In this document: positions 29,589 through 37,973 of the stretch, one piece after another
Position numbering within the stretch: the first letter of the stretch is position 1
How the letters are laid out: every line of letters begins with the position of its first letter
Source of the DNA: Adiantum capillus-veneris
Taxonomy: Eukaryota > Streptophyta > Polypodiopsida > Polypodiales > Pteridaceae
DNA: 64,000 nucleotides
Assembly (NCBI GenBank): GCA_014529385.2
Contig: CM043948.1
Span: 82,616,760 to 82,680,759 of the forward strand
Reading direction: 5' to 3'
Notes under the pieces: model-generated
The model's database searches: none
The model's input: the letters and a program-made list of their open reading frames with translations, nothing else
Told to the model about the DNA's origin: nothing
Position numbers and translations under genes: made by a program

Positions 29589-31160
29589 ATGGCTTTTTAA
29601 AGTTTAAATTACACTTTCTTAGTTTTGATTTCTAATTATTTGGCAGATTTGGTATGCAAATTACAATAATTGTTTTCTTTATGACTTTATTTGTGCAGAT
29701 ACGGCCACTAGTACCCATTCATCAGTTCGATCGGCTTCCAAGCTTCTTTATTTTTGCAGGCTTTGTTTTCACTCCTCTCACACAGCCCTATCTTCATGAG
29801 TATGGTGATGAATGGTATAATACATCGCCACGGCGTCTCTGTGATCGTGCTTTATACGCAACCCCAAAGAAGTTTGGGGAGCAGATTGTTGTCCTTTCTC
29901 AGGTGGACCATCAAAGCATTGAAATCTGCTACCTATTTTGTGATTCCTTTGTTGCATCAAAGTTAAAACAAACCAGACAGTTGATTGTGAAATGTTATTT
30001 GATGGAGGGCTTGTTAAAGTTTGTGCGTGTGCTTCTGTGATAATCAATACCTGGACTGTGGACCTTGCATGAACACGTACAGACAGGCTATCTTTAGATG
30101 AGAAGACTAGAGTTGAGTAGTCTACTACGAGCATGCACAACATCACTGGGAAAATTAGAATTTTTCCCATGTTACCATTGATGTAGCCTTTGTTGCCCTC
30201 TGAAGCTCCCATACGCGTTTGCAATCTGAGGGCTGATTTTTGGTCGTTGTGTAGATGGTCATAAGTGGCTTCCCCAGTTTCCCGTTCGCCATTGCGATCC
30301 AGTCTCTCTCCTCTCTCTATTAAATCATTGATGTACTAAATATGCAATCTGATGATTAAGTCCATCAGAGCCATGGTATTGCCAGGCTATCTGCGATTCA
30401 ATAAGCACCTAGGTAAAGCAAGTAGAAAACCTCTGCAGTATATATGTGGAAACTTTACATCTAATTCTCTTCTCCTTTTGCTTGGAAAAGTTTGACTACA
30501 TTGACTATTCTGTGGAGCAATGATTAGATTCTCTAGAGATAGGGCATGGTGGACTTTCGTTTTCTAGCATTCTGTTCTTGAATGCTCAATGCAGAATATT
30601 TATTAATTGTCTGTGCTCTACTTACCAGTTTCTTGATAATTACCTATGCACATTTCTATGTCATGCATGTTTATGCCTAATGTGTAATCCTCCCTTCTGA
30701 ATTGGAGTGTTTTCCTATTTTTCATTCCAGGTTTTGGTTGATGACATCAATGCGGGCTATGAACGTCTGGCGGAGCTCCAGGTAAAAATTATTCTTTCAA
30801 ATTTGAAACTCTGCTTGAGTTTGAAAGATGGAACTATTTAAGTTGTTTCTTACATGCGTCACACCTGGTATTTTACAACAGGTGAAAAAAGTGAACGATG
30901 TGGACATTCTAAACTTGGGTCATCTTAGACAAATGGTAGATGACTGCAAGGAAACGAGCATTCGCTTTGACTTGGAGGATGGCAGAGTAGTAGTACTCAA
31001 CTATCAAGCTGCTAGGGAGGCGTCATTTCGAATATTAGAGCGTCACCGCATTCCTGTTCTAGTGTCAAAAGATCTTCTGGAGAGCGCTGTGGGAGATCTG
31101 GAAGATTGGGAAAAAGCGGATGATACATGCGAAGATGGGGTTGCAGAAATGGTGTGCTAG
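13770..31160 (+). CDS. DEG10: DEG10-like (Do-like/HtrA) serine protease, 5' partial, seven exons
   Basis: Coding exons by GT-AG borders and phase: 13770-14015, 15257-15452, 15547-15806, 15918-16045, 29699-29902, 30731-30781, 30882-31160, giving about 453 residues and a TAG stop. The product aligns with recalled Arabidopsis DEG10 (mitochondrial Do-like protease 10) more closely than with DEG2 or DEG9. Shared stretches include [51 protein letters not shown] and a VPIHQFD segment. Catalytic His, Asp and Ser (NPGNSGGPA) are all present, followed by two PDZ-like regions. The family consists of ATP-independent serine proteases that degrade damaged proteins; organelle targeting cannot be checked because the N-terminus is missing. 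The first visible codon is split (G|GA), so at least one exon lies upstream, probably left of the window beyond copia A. The fourth intron is 13,653 bp. No frameshift or stop was seen in the exons. Confidence 0.9.
14016..15256. other. intron of DEG10-like gene (1241 bp)
   Basis: No coding sequence. At about 14440-14580 there is a weak relic of the dispersed repeat also seen at 4430-4527 and 28640-28680 (ACTAACTTTG ... GTGAGTAGGGATGTTG ... CATGATAAAGGTGATGG). The acceptor is a long T-rich tract ending in GGCAG. Confidence 0.65.
15257..15452 (+). CDS. DEG10: DEG10-like exon with catalytic Ser
   Basis: Encodes [20 protein letters not shown] and then [15 protein letters not shown] with the nucleophilic Ser, closing the second barrel at NAENIG. 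The donor is GTGTGT at 15453, and the Gly codon is completed by the first base of the next exon. Confidence 0.9.
15547..16045 (+). CDS. DEG10: DEG10-like exons covering the first PDZ region
   Basis: Two exons, 15547-15806 and 15918-16045, separated by a 111-bp intron. They encode [19 protein letters not shown], then the PDZ-like stretch [13 protein letters not shown] ... [19 protein letters not shown], and [19 protein letters not shown] ... [10 protein letters not shown]. The last donor, GTATGT at 16046, is phase 0 and is repeated 86 bases downstream by a tandem duplication. Confidence 0.88.
16046..16217. repeat. 86-bp tandem duplication spanning the 5' splice site of the large intron
   Basis: Unit 1 (16046-16131) and unit 2 (16132-16217) both begin GTATGTA and share the sequence through CCCATTCTTTTAG, with about five substitutions. 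The intron donor is therefore present twice. Use of the second donor would retain 86 bases with an in-frame stop. Confidence 0.85.
16360..18223 (+). pseudogene. LINE ORF1 relic (DUF4283-like region and zinc knuckle)
   Basis: Decayed coding sequence in changing frames. [20 protein letters not shown] near 16384 is followed by [20 protein letters not shown], which resembles the DUF4283-type region of plant LINE ORF1 proteins, and a zinc knuckle at 16956-16997 ([14 protein letters not shown]) in which the last Cys is Phe. A Gln/Thr-rich tail and further unassigned sequence continue to 18223, where gypsy G2 is inserted. Right of G2, 25083-25274 may be its 3' part, ending in a short GA run. Many stops and frameshifts; not functional. 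Confidence 0.6.
18229..19574 (-). repeat. 3' LTR of gypsy G2 (contains a 167-bp insertion)
   Basis: 1346 bp against 1136 bp for the other LTR. Most of the difference is the retroposed segment at 19270-19436 plus its duplicated target. Ends are TGTAAGG and GTGACA on the plus strand. Confidence 0.88.
19270..19436 (-). mobile_element. short retroposed sequence with poly(A) tail and 9-bp target duplication
   Basis: A 167-bp insertion, absent from the sister LTR, flanked by GCAACTACT on both sides (19261-19269 and 19437-19445). On the minus strand it ends in an A-rich tail (CGAAAACAAAAAAA) and contains a perfect 7-bp-stem hairpin, CTGGACT CTCGT AGTCCAG (about 19396-19416). These are hallmarks of LINE-mediated retroposition. 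I see no clear Pol III A and B boxes, so it may be a retroposed transcript fragment rather than a SINE. Confidence 0.72.
19581..20300 (-). pseudogene. gypsy G2 integrase fragments
   Basis: Two out-of-frame pieces. 20044-20295 carries the start of the integrase core, from a zinc-site end ([18 protein letters not shown]) through [20 protein letters not shown], which includes the first catalytic Asp. 19579-19792 carries a C-terminal domain ([28 protein letters not shown]). The core between them is damaged, and the last codons run directly into LTR sequence. Confidence 0.8.
20372..21660 (-). pseudogene. gypsy G2 reverse transcriptase and RNase H fragments
   Basis: Successive frames on the minus strand: RT N-terminus 21319-21651 ([33 protein letters not shown]), palm 20995-21237 ([19 protein letters not shown]), connection 20766-21041 ([26 protein letters not shown]) and RNase H start 20560-20799 ([16 protein letters not shown], with the first catalytic Asp). 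The palm box reads GFLDILIFS instead of the usual YLDDILIFS, so one catalytic Asp is missing. Clearly dead but unambiguous Ty3/gypsy. Confidence 0.88.
21800..22110 (-). pseudogene. gypsy G2 protease fragment
   Basis: 21815-22063 encodes [32 protein letters not shown] and [15 protein letters not shown], matching the G1 protease ORF. The active-site strand lies at about 22063-22110 in another frame. Confidence 0.75.
22111..23400 (-). pseudogene. gypsy G2 gag, broken
   Basis: The main open part, 22370-23122 (250 codons), carries the capsid motifs [31 protein letters not shown] and [16 protein letters not shown]. The zinc knuckle ([14 protein letters not shown], last Cys replaced by Trp) is in 22087-22383, in another frame. 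The N-terminal helix lies at 23213-23400. A 71-bp tandem duplication at 23073-23212 disrupts the N-terminal region. It corresponds to the intact G1 gag. Confidence 0.85.
23073..23212 (-). repeat. 71-bp tandem duplication in G2 gag
   Basis: Two adjacent copies of TTGTTGGAGTCCGCATCTCT ... GGCTCGGAT, the second with small changes; it explains the duplicated SRDADSNNP-type peptide and the loss of frame. Confidence 0.75.
23929..23940 (-). promoter_or_regulatory. primer-binding site of gypsy G2
   Basis: TGGTATCAGAGC on the minus strand, one base inside the 5' LTR start at 23942; initiator Met-tRNA type. Confidence 0.85.
23942..25077 (-). repeat. 5' LTR of gypsy G2
   Basis: 1136 bp; TGTAAGG to GTGACA on the plus strand; flank TGATC to the right. 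Rich in AAAACGCTAGGGCTG-type short repeats (about 24280-24660). Confidence 0.88.
25083..25274 (+). other. sequence right of G2, possible LINE 3' end with GA tail
   Basis: T-rich non-coding sequence (TTGTATATGGACC ... GTAATGCAAAGGG) ending ATTGAGAGAGAGAG. By position it is the continuation of the LINE relic left of G2. Identification is weak. Confidence 0.4.
25275..25862 (-). mobile_element. S1 fragment
   Basis: Reverse-complement match to the terminal 0.6 kb of S1 copy 1 (about 5420-6000). Shared landmarks are GGCCTGTTCAATCC, TTTCACCCATTATTAGTCG, GCGCCCCTTTCGGTATTTC and CCTCCTGGGGGTATTAGGG. The remainder of the unit is missing, replaced at about 25863 by LINE 3' sequence. Confidence 0.75.
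26162..26632 (-). pseudogene. LINE ORF2 C-terminal tail with PCNA-box-like motif
   Basis: A 156-codon open stretch ending in a stop at 26162. Residues 63-70 read QRRITDFF, which fits the PCNA-interaction consensus Q-x-x-I/L/M-x-x-F-F. The last 45 residues are Arg-rich and end [15 protein letters not shown] second LINE copy on the plus strand (28923-29201) encodes a homologous tail with RITDFF and [14 protein letters not shown], so the tail is a conserved part of this LINE family rather than chance coding. Whether it binds PCNA is inference. Confidence 0.6.
26640..27375 (-). pseudogene. LINE ORF2 region downstream of RT
   Basis: 26848-27333 gives a 161-codon open stretch ([20 protein letters not shown] ... 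[14 protein letters not shown]) typical of the low-conservation part between RT and the C-terminal zinc region. 26640-26840 continues in other frames with an [12 protein letters not shown] segment like the zf-RVT-type tail. Confidence 0.65.
27376..28400 (-). pseudogene. LINE reverse transcriptase
   Basis: Three minus-strand frames make one RT domain: 28035-28400 ([31 protein letters not shown]), 27760-28005 ([38 protein letters not shown]) and 27376-27735 ([33 protein letters not shown]). The YADD catalytic box is intact, but the three frames are separated by stops or shifts. Plant LINE type. Confidence 0.88.
28406..28770. other. unassigned repetitive sequence between two LINE copies
   Basis: 28640-28745 matches the dispersed repeat split by S1 copy 1 (4490-4527 and 6007-6100), here uninterrupted. 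A plus-strand open stretch at 28495-28695 has no recognised domain. Confidence 0.55.
28771..29362 (+). mobile_element. internally deleted LINE copy, 3' end, plus strand
   Basis: Begins with a relic of the ORF1 zinc knuckle (GGGGCATTTGGTGACGGATT, homologous to 16975-16998) and passes directly into the ORF2 C-terminal tail (28923-29201: [16 protein letters not shown] ... [13 protein letters not shown] ... RPMRDLI stop). RT is absent. The 3' UTR ends CTGTATCAGATCCACCAA and is followed immediately by (TC)n. Confidence 0.7.
29363..29436. repeat. (TC)n microsatellite, about 74 bp
   Basis: Uninterrupted TC dinucleotides starting at the LINE 3' end. Confidence 0.95.
29501..29585. repeat. (CT)n microsatellite, about 84 bp
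   Basis: Second pure CT tract, 64 bases after the first, about 115 bases before the acceptor of the next DEG10-like exon. Confidence 0.95.
29699..31160 (+). CDS. DEG10: DEG10-like C-terminal exons (second PDZ region and stop)
   Basis: Three exons: 29699-29902 ([41 protein letters not shown]), 30731-30781 ([17 protein letters not shown]) and 30882-31160 ([19 protein letters not shown] ... [12 protein letters not shown], stop TAG at 31158-31160). Introns are 828 and 100 bp. These match the end of DEG10 in order and spacing. The last residues, [13 protein letters not shown] onward, are not conserved. Confidence 0.9.
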
Positions 31161-31621
31161 CATGGGGTGGAGGGGGCTTTAGTAGCATGTTCTTCTGTGC
31201 CTTGGCTCTCTGGGCTTCTTGTCTGGGGTGGAAAAAGCTCTGGAAACTTGCGATGTTGATGAACAGGTCAGAGCACATTTTTCAGGTTGCTCTGATTTTC
31301 CCCTGCTTTAAATGTAGTGTCTCAATATAGAGTAATGCTTAGGTGTGTAGTTCTACATGTAAAAGTTAGATAGTCTAATCTTTGCACCCATTTTCTTCAG
31401 CCGAGGTCATTTCCAAATTTTCATTTCGTTCCACTTGCAGTAGCGTAATGGCTATTGTGGATTCGTTATTCAAATGCAGCCTCTACACATTTTGCATCAA
31501 AATTATGGTGCTTTTCCCAACAGTCTAGAAGGTTTCAGTGCTTTCTAGTAGTAGGGCCGGCTAGTTTGCTTATATTGAGAAAACCAATCAAGCCTAAGCA
31601 AAGGTTGAAAGAACCATATAA
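31161..31621. other. downstream region of DEG10-like gene
   Basis: Probable 3' UTR and flank; no clear poly(A) signal chosen. No other feature seen. Confidence 0.4.
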
Positions 31622-31873
31622 GGGGGGGGAGAGAGAGAGAAATGAAATGAAATGTTATATTAACGTCTTCAAAAGGCCATAGTGACCTATGAGACCAGAA
31701 AGTTACAAGGTGGTGGATCTGATACAAAGTCAGAGTAACAAAATAACCTAATCAACAGTACAAAACAAAGATATATATTATGGGATTCTAGATAGGTCGA
31801 TGTGAGCTAAGCCGAAAAATTGAGCAAGAATGGGCGGTTAGTTGGGATAGCTGAGTCACAAAAGAGATTTTTA
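31622..31873 (-). mobile_element. LINE 3' UTR fragment with (GA)n side
   Basis: Homologous to the 3' UTR at 25863-26000 (shared CCTATGAGACCA and GGTGGATCT-type segments). It begins GGGGGGAGAGAGAGAG, the complement of a TC tail, and is interrupted at 31874 by a solo LTR; 32552-32640 continues it. Confidence 0.65.
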
Positions 31874-32546
31874 TGTAAGGTGCAGCGGACGTGAATGTTG
31901 AACTTTGCTCAAGATGAGTGCTGTGAATTGTGCTCAAGGCTTACGGAAGAGAGAGCCTTCCATTCCTTTAGTGAGAGAGTGCAAATGATCACAAACAAAG
32001 TGAATTACACCGTGAATGAAGGTATTGAGATAGAGAGAGAAGAGAATACGACACTAGAATGTTGTCAAACCCTCCTCCAAGGGCCCCACTCTCTATGGCG
32101 AGAGAGGTCTATGGTATTGATTGCACAAATCTGGTACAATGGTCTAGATGCAATGGACTTGCCAATGATGTCGATGACAATGATGACGGCGACGAGATGG
32201 GCTGAAAACTGAAAACGCTAGGGCTGAAATCTGCAAATCTGCTGAATTCTAACACTGTGTCGGCGAGGACAGTGATGGCGACAACGCGGCGTACTGGGTT
32301 TTCCAATAATAAGTGAAAAATGGCTAAAATAGGGAAAATGGGTTCTCTGTAGTGTAAAATGCTCATGATGGCTACTGATTGTATTGCTGATGATCATGCT
32401 GTGCGCAACCAGAGGATATGCAACTACTCTAAGTGCTTGGACAGGCACAGGCTCACAAAGGTACCAAAACACTTCCTAAGCTGACTTGAACCCTAGACCT
32501 GAAGTAGCTTGTCCACATGCGCATAGGGTTAGATGTGCACATGACA
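31874..32546 (-). repeat. solo LTR of the G1/G2 gypsy family, shortened
   Basis: 673 bp starting TGTAAGG and ending ATGACA, with TTTTA on both sides (31869-31873 and 32547-32551), a perfect 5-bp target duplication. About half the length of the other LTRs: the region carrying most AAAACGCTAGGGCTG repeats is missing after about 32295. No internal region, hence a solo LTR. Confidence 0.85.
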
Positions 32547-32701
32547 TTTTATGTCTACTAGAGGCCGTTATCGGCCTATGAGACAAATCAAAGTACATGG
32601 TGTGTATGTCCTCTTGAAAGGACAAAAGGAACAAAGCAAACAAACTGTTGTCAGGGAGTTAGGGGGATGGGGGGCCGAGGGGGAGGGAAGGCGGGGATGG
32701 G

Positions 32702-32966
32702 TGTGGGTTAAAGCCCTAAATAACCCCTTTTTGTACATTTTTATACTTTGTCCAGGTTCATATTGAACCTGGAAACATTGTTTAAAGGTCGCTTATAATA
32801 AAAGTGGGAAAAACCAAAACTCACTTATTGAGTTTTTCCCAAAAACGTGAGCCCTCTCTCTTCTGCTAGCACTTCCTCTCCTGCTGGCCTTCGCCTCCCC
32901 TCTCTGCACACACACTGCACCTCCTCGCGTGCTCTTTCACTTGCACACTTCGCCGCGCGCTCATCA
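32702..32966 (+). repeat. 5' LTR of copia B
   Basis: 265 bp; starts TGTGGGTTAAAG and ends CTCATCA; a few substitutions relative to the 3' LTR. Confidence 0.88.
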
Positions 32967-32968
32967 AT

Positions 32969-32980
32969 TGGTATCAGAGC
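32969..32980 (+). promoter_or_regulatory. primer-binding site of copia B
   Basis: TGGTATCAGAGC, two bases after the LTR; initiator Met-tRNA type. Confidence 0.9.
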
Positions 32981-33698
32981 CTCGATTAGGGTTTAAACCT
33001 GCAAACGTTGAATTTCAGCCAAGGTCAACTTTCACGCGAGATTTTGCAATTTCGTTGCCAAAGGACTCGTCCCCGGACACTAGAGAGCTCCCGGAAACCC
33101 AAATGAAATTAGGTCAAAAACATGAAATTACAGGTTATGACAGCAAAATACAACTTTTGCAAATGATATATTAAGGTATGGGAATACTTTTGCTAAGTCC
33201 CCGCTACGCGAAAACATTGAAATTGCTGAAAAACAAGCCCTAAAACAGGTGTTTTAAGAAAATTTCAGATTTGCGCAAGTTTTTGCAAGTGTTTTTATGG
33301 TGCGGTTACATTGGGGAAAGTGCAAATTGATGCAATCTACGCACATTTGACAAATTTTATCGATGTGTGATCATTTGTGGCTCAATTTCATGCAATTTTG
33401 ATGCTACAAATTGGGGCTTTTGCGCTTACATGCTTCTAAAGGTTGTGTATTAGCCTTATGTATGTCTTCTGAGACTAAAAACAACTAAATTTGTTGTTTT
33501 CGAGCACAAATTCGCTTGTTGAAATTTCCTACGCATAAATTTCAGAAATTGAATTTTGTGCCCAAATCGACCTATTTTGCCCCAAATTGCTCTTGTGACC
33601 ATTTGGAGCTGTAGTGCACATATCTGTGAGGCTATACTCCGATTTTTGCGCATTTTGTCCAAAAATTCAGCGTATTATCCCTCTTATTTCGTGCAACT

Positions 33699-35288
33699 AT
33701 GGCCTCATCTTCTTCGTATGTGAAGAACCTCTTCGAGATTAGGAGGTTCGATGGTACAGGTTTTGATCTTTGGAAAGACAGGATTCAAGGAATCCTATTT
33801 CTTAAGGATTGCGAAGGGGCACTTGAACAAGTGAAGCCACAGAATATGACGGATGAAGCATGGGTTAGCATGAACAGGAAGGCCGTTACGTACATTAAAA
33901 TGGCCATGACCGATGAGACCGTCATTGATGTGAAAGGTCTCATGGCTGCTTTTGATGTGTGGGAGAAGTTGAAGGGAATGTATGAAAATACAACGCTTGT
34001 CAACCAGGTGCACTTGATGCGAAAACTTGTTGGCATGCAACTATATGAGTCCAATAGCGCGGCAGAGCACTTGTCATTATTCGCAGGTACTTTGTCGCAG
34101 TTACAGGATTCTAGCTTGCCCCCTTTTGATGATAAGCTGAAAGTTATCTTCTTGCTTATGGCCTTACCTGAGTCATGGGAAACTTTGGTGGTTTCGTTGT
34201 CCAATAACCCTAATTTGACCTTTGGTGGTGTTAGGGGTTCTATCTTGAATGAAGAAATCAAGAGGAAAGCAAGTGGAGAGGGAGGCAGCTCTGCCAACAT
34301 GGTTAGAGGCAGGACAGAAAAGAAGAATGTTTATGCACAAAGGAGTAAGAGTAAGAGTAAAGAAAGGGGAAATGCAAGCAATGGCAAGGGTGATGTGACT
34401 TGTTATCAATGTGGCAGGAAAAGTCACAAGAAACCCGATTGCAGGTACTATAAAGCTGAGTTAGAAAGGAAAAAGAATGGTGGAGACAAAAAGAAAGAGA
34501 AGAAGGAAGTCAAGGCAGATGCACAGGATAGCTCAAAGGACAAAGAGAAGGCCAATGTGGCTTCTAGTGTCGTGATTGAGGAGTTGTCAGATGTAGAGGA
34601 CATCTTGTGTGCCACTTTGTCAGATGATGATGCTTATGACTTTGATGCCTCTCTAAATGTTCATTCACAGGACATGCAGATCACCAAGAGTGATCTTATT
34701 GATGCTTTGTTGACTGTCAATGATGTATTGTCTCAGATTTGGATTGTTGATTCCTGTGTTTCATTTCATGTGACTCCTATCAAGGAGTGTTTCTCTACTT
34801 TTGATGCGGGCAAGCGTGGCCATGTATACCTTGGAAACAATCATGCATGTTCCATTGAGGGTATTGGCACTGTGCATCTCTCCATAGATGGCACAAATGA
34901 GCTTGTCTTGCATGATATTCGATATGTGCCGAGAATCAAGAAGAGTCTGCTTTCTGTTGGTCATATGGATATGCATGGTTACAGCATCTTGTTTGAGAGA
35001 GGGTCATGGAAAACGACTAAAGGCTCAAGGCTGATTGTAAAGTGCACAAAGAAAGGGACACTTTACTGCATGCATGGAAAGGTCGTGTTGGGCAAGTTTA
35101 TTGCATTGGCTGAAATTAACTCTCACATGGAGTTGTGGCACAAGAGGCTTGGCCATATGAGCCAAAAGGGCCTTTCTAAGCTTTGTACTCTGAACAAGCT
35201 CGATGCTAAAGGCACAAAGCTTGACTTTTGTAATGAATGTCAATATGGCAAGCAAGTAAAGCGTTCTTATTACTCTGGTGTCTCGTAA
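33699..35288 (+). pseudogene. copia B gag, protease and start of integrase
   Basis: 529 codons from MASSSSYVKNLFEIRRF. UBN2-type gag lies at about residues 15-190. The zinc knuckle CYQCGRKSHKKPDC is near residue 235; its four ligands are kept but the usual Gly before His is Ser. The protease site reads WIVDSCVSFHVTP, with DSC where the family has DSG, which should kill the protease. The integrase zinc site WHKRLGHMS ... CNECQYGK is intact. The frame ends at 35288 because of a 1-base deletion at about 35280-35286: the same sequence continues in the next frame as RKSCVLDLVHSD. Confidence 0.88.
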
Positions 35289-37938
35289 ATCTTGTGTGCT
35301 TGATCTTGTACATTCCGATGTATGTAGCATGCCTACTAAGTCTATGGGTGGTGCATGTTATTTTGTCTCCTTTGTTGATGATCATGCTAGGAAAATTTGG
35401 GTTTATTTGCTTAAGTCTAAGGATGAAGCCTTTGCTGCGTTTAAGAGATTTCATGCATTTGTGACCACCCAAACAAGCAGAAAGCTAAAATGCTTGCGTA
35501 CAGACAATGGGGGGGAGTACACAAGTGCTGATTTTAACAAGTTTTGTGAAAATTTGGGCATTAAGAGGGAGCTTACTGTCCCATACAACCCCTCTTCTAA
35601 TGGTGTGGCTGAAAGATTCAATAGGACACTTTGTGAGAGGGTGAGATGTATGTTGTCCACAGCTAATCTCTCTCATGGATTTTGGGGAGAAGCTTTGAAA
35701 ACTGCAGTGCATATATGCAATCGATCCCCTCACATGTTTTTGAAAGGTGACATCCCTGAAGAGGTTTGGTCTGGCAAGCTTGCTTTATATGATCACTTAC
35801 GCATTTTTAGTTGCGAAGCTTTTGTGCATGTTAGACCTGAGTTGAAGAGTAAACTAGATGCGAAGTTCATTAAAGGCCTCTTCATGGGATAGGGATATGG
35901 TGAAGAAGGCGAATTGGGTTATAGGATTTGGTTACCTCAGCTCAAAAGGGTTGTACGCAGTTGGGATGTTATTTTTAATGAGGCAAGGTTGCTTCAAAAC
36001 AGTTGTGCCTCAAAGCATGACCATAAAAGGGTGAAATTTCAGCATGACCAGCCACCTGTTAGGCCTATTTTTGACCCTCAGGATGCACCACAAATGGCTG
36101 AAAATGTAGATGATCCAGTGGTGTTTGAGCCAGATGATGTTGGACAGCAAATTGAGGCTCCTGAAGGGCATTTGCAGCCAAGAAACAATGCTGAAAATGG
36201 TGTTGAAAATGATGTACATCAGCCCATTGTTGATGATTTTGTAGTGCCACCTGATGTAAACCCATTGCCGGATAATGTGGATCATTGGGTGAGGCGGTCT
36301 ACTCGTCAAAGACGGCTTGTGAGTGGATATGACCCCTCTTTGCATTACATTATGTTGACAGATGAGGGAGAGCCTCTTACGTATAAAGAGGCAAAGACAT
36401 GTGAACACAGCGACAAGTGGGAGCTTGCTGTGCAGGAAGAGATTAAAGCTTTGCATGCTAATCATACTTGGGATTTGGTTGAATTGCCCAAAGGAAGGAA
36501 GGCTATTCCTAACAAATGGGTGTATAAAATCAAGACTGTTGATGCGAAACCCAAGTATAAGGCAAGGCTTGTTCCAAAGGGATATGTTCAAACCAAGGGC
36601 ATAGACTTTCAGAAAGTGTTCTCTTCTGTTGTGAAGATGACCACTTTGCGTGTATTGTTTGTCATTGTGGCTGCTCTTGATTTGGAAATGGACCAAATGG
36701 ATGTACATACCGCTTTCTTGCATGGTGATGTGGAAGAAGAGCTTTACATGCCGGAGGGTTTTGTCATCCCTGGCAAGGAACATTTGGTATGTATGCTCAA
36801 TAGAAGCTTGTATGGGCTGAAACAATCATGTAGACAGTGGTACAAGAAGTTCGATCGCTTCATGCTTAAACATGGTTACAAAAGAAGCCATGCAGACCAT
36901 TGTTTGTATACCAAACGTGATGAGGATGGCAGCCCGATCATTCTTGTGCTCTATGTAGACGATATGTTGATAGATGCAAAGAAAAGAAGCACTGTAGATG
37001 CTCTTAAAGGGCAGCTGAAATCTGCGTTTTCAATGAAGCAGCTGAAATCTACCTTTTCAATGAAAGACCTTGGGTCAGCTGAACATATACTTGGAGTGCG
37101 TGTTACACGGCAAAGAGATAAGCGCCTATTGTATTTGTCGCAAGAAAAGTACATTGAAAAGGTGCTGGACAGATTTAACATGGCTGAAGCAAAGCCTCTT
37201 GGTGTGCCATTACAGCCATATGTTAAAATCTCCAAGGATGATTGTCCCAAGTCAAATGAAGAAGCCAATGACATGCAAAGTGTGCCTTATGCTTCAGCTT
37301 GTGGTTCACTTATGTATGCTATGGTTGCTACTAGGCCTGACATAGCCCATGCAGTGGGAGTTGTGAACCGGTTTATGGCTAATCCAAGCGGGTTGCATTG
37401 GGATGCAGTGAAGTCCATTATGAGGTACTTGAAAGGGATTAAAAACAAATGCCTCTGCTATGGTAAAGGACCAATGGAGTTGAAGGGATTTTGTGACTCT
37501 GACATGGCTGGTGATGTGGATACACGGAAATACACAAGTAGCTATCTATTTACTCTTGCGGGAGGTGCTGTTTCATGGTGTTCTAGATTGCAAAAGATTG
37601 TTGCATTGTCTACTGCAAAGGTTGAATATATTTCAGCCACTGAGGCTTCCAAAGAAGCTATTTGGCTAGCACGCCTATACAGTGAGTTTGGCTTGCGTGC
37701 CAAGGCACCTATGCTTGGTTGTGATAGCCAGAGTGCTATATGTCTGGCAAAGAACTCCATGTTTCATGCACGCACAAAGCATATTGATGTGCGGTATCAC
37801 CTGATACGAGAAGTGCTTGAGGATGGCCTTATTACATTGGTTAAGGTCCATACATCACAAAATCCAGCCGATGCTCTCACTAAGTGCTTACCCAAAACAC
37901 AACATCATCTATGCATAGAGATGGTGGGAGTCACGTAG
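35278..37938 (+). pseudogene. copia B integrase core, reverse transcriptase and RNase H
   Basis: One frame to 37938, broken only by an in-frame TAG at 35890-35892. Integrase: LVHSDVC, LRTDNGGEYTS and NGVAERFNRT keep the DDE residues. The RT follows the VMLTDEGEPLTYKEA-like linker, with QMDVHTAFLHGD, LYGLKQSCRQWYKKF and LYVDDML. A 27-base in-frame tandem duplication (37012-37065) repeats QLKSAFSMK / QLKSTFSMK. RNase H: CDSDMAGDVDTRKYTSSYLF, KVEYISATEA, CDSQSAICL and KHIDVRYHLIRE. The stop at 37938 is close to the purine tract and 3' LTR. Confidence 0.9.
37012..37065 (+). repeat. 27-bp in-frame tandem duplication in copia B RT
   Basis: Two adjacent units CAGCTGAAATCT...TTTTCAATGAA that differ at a few positions; the second unit matches other copia RT proteins in continuing into DLG. 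Confidence 0.85.
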
Positions 37939-37973
37939 CTTAAAGGCGCCATTTATGCCTTTAAGTGGGAGGT

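Larger units (their letters stand above)
16046..29698. other. 13.65-kb intron of the DEG10-like gene, filled with transposons
   Basis: Flanked by exon ends whose phases agree (phase 0 on both sides: KLGP, then IRPLVP). It contains, in order, the splice-site duplication, a 24-base G run (16254-16277), a LINE ORF1 relic, gypsy G2, an S1 fragment, a minus-strand LINE, a plus-strand LINE 3' end and two (TC)n tracts. Confidence 0.88.

Noticed and set aside
29240-29635. Long plus-strand ORF rich in Ser-Leu repeats
   Set aside because: It is only translation of the (TC)n microsatellites; there is no gene context.
36010-36825. 271-codon minus-strand ORF
   Set aside because: Shadow of the copia B reverse transcriptase frame on the plus strand.
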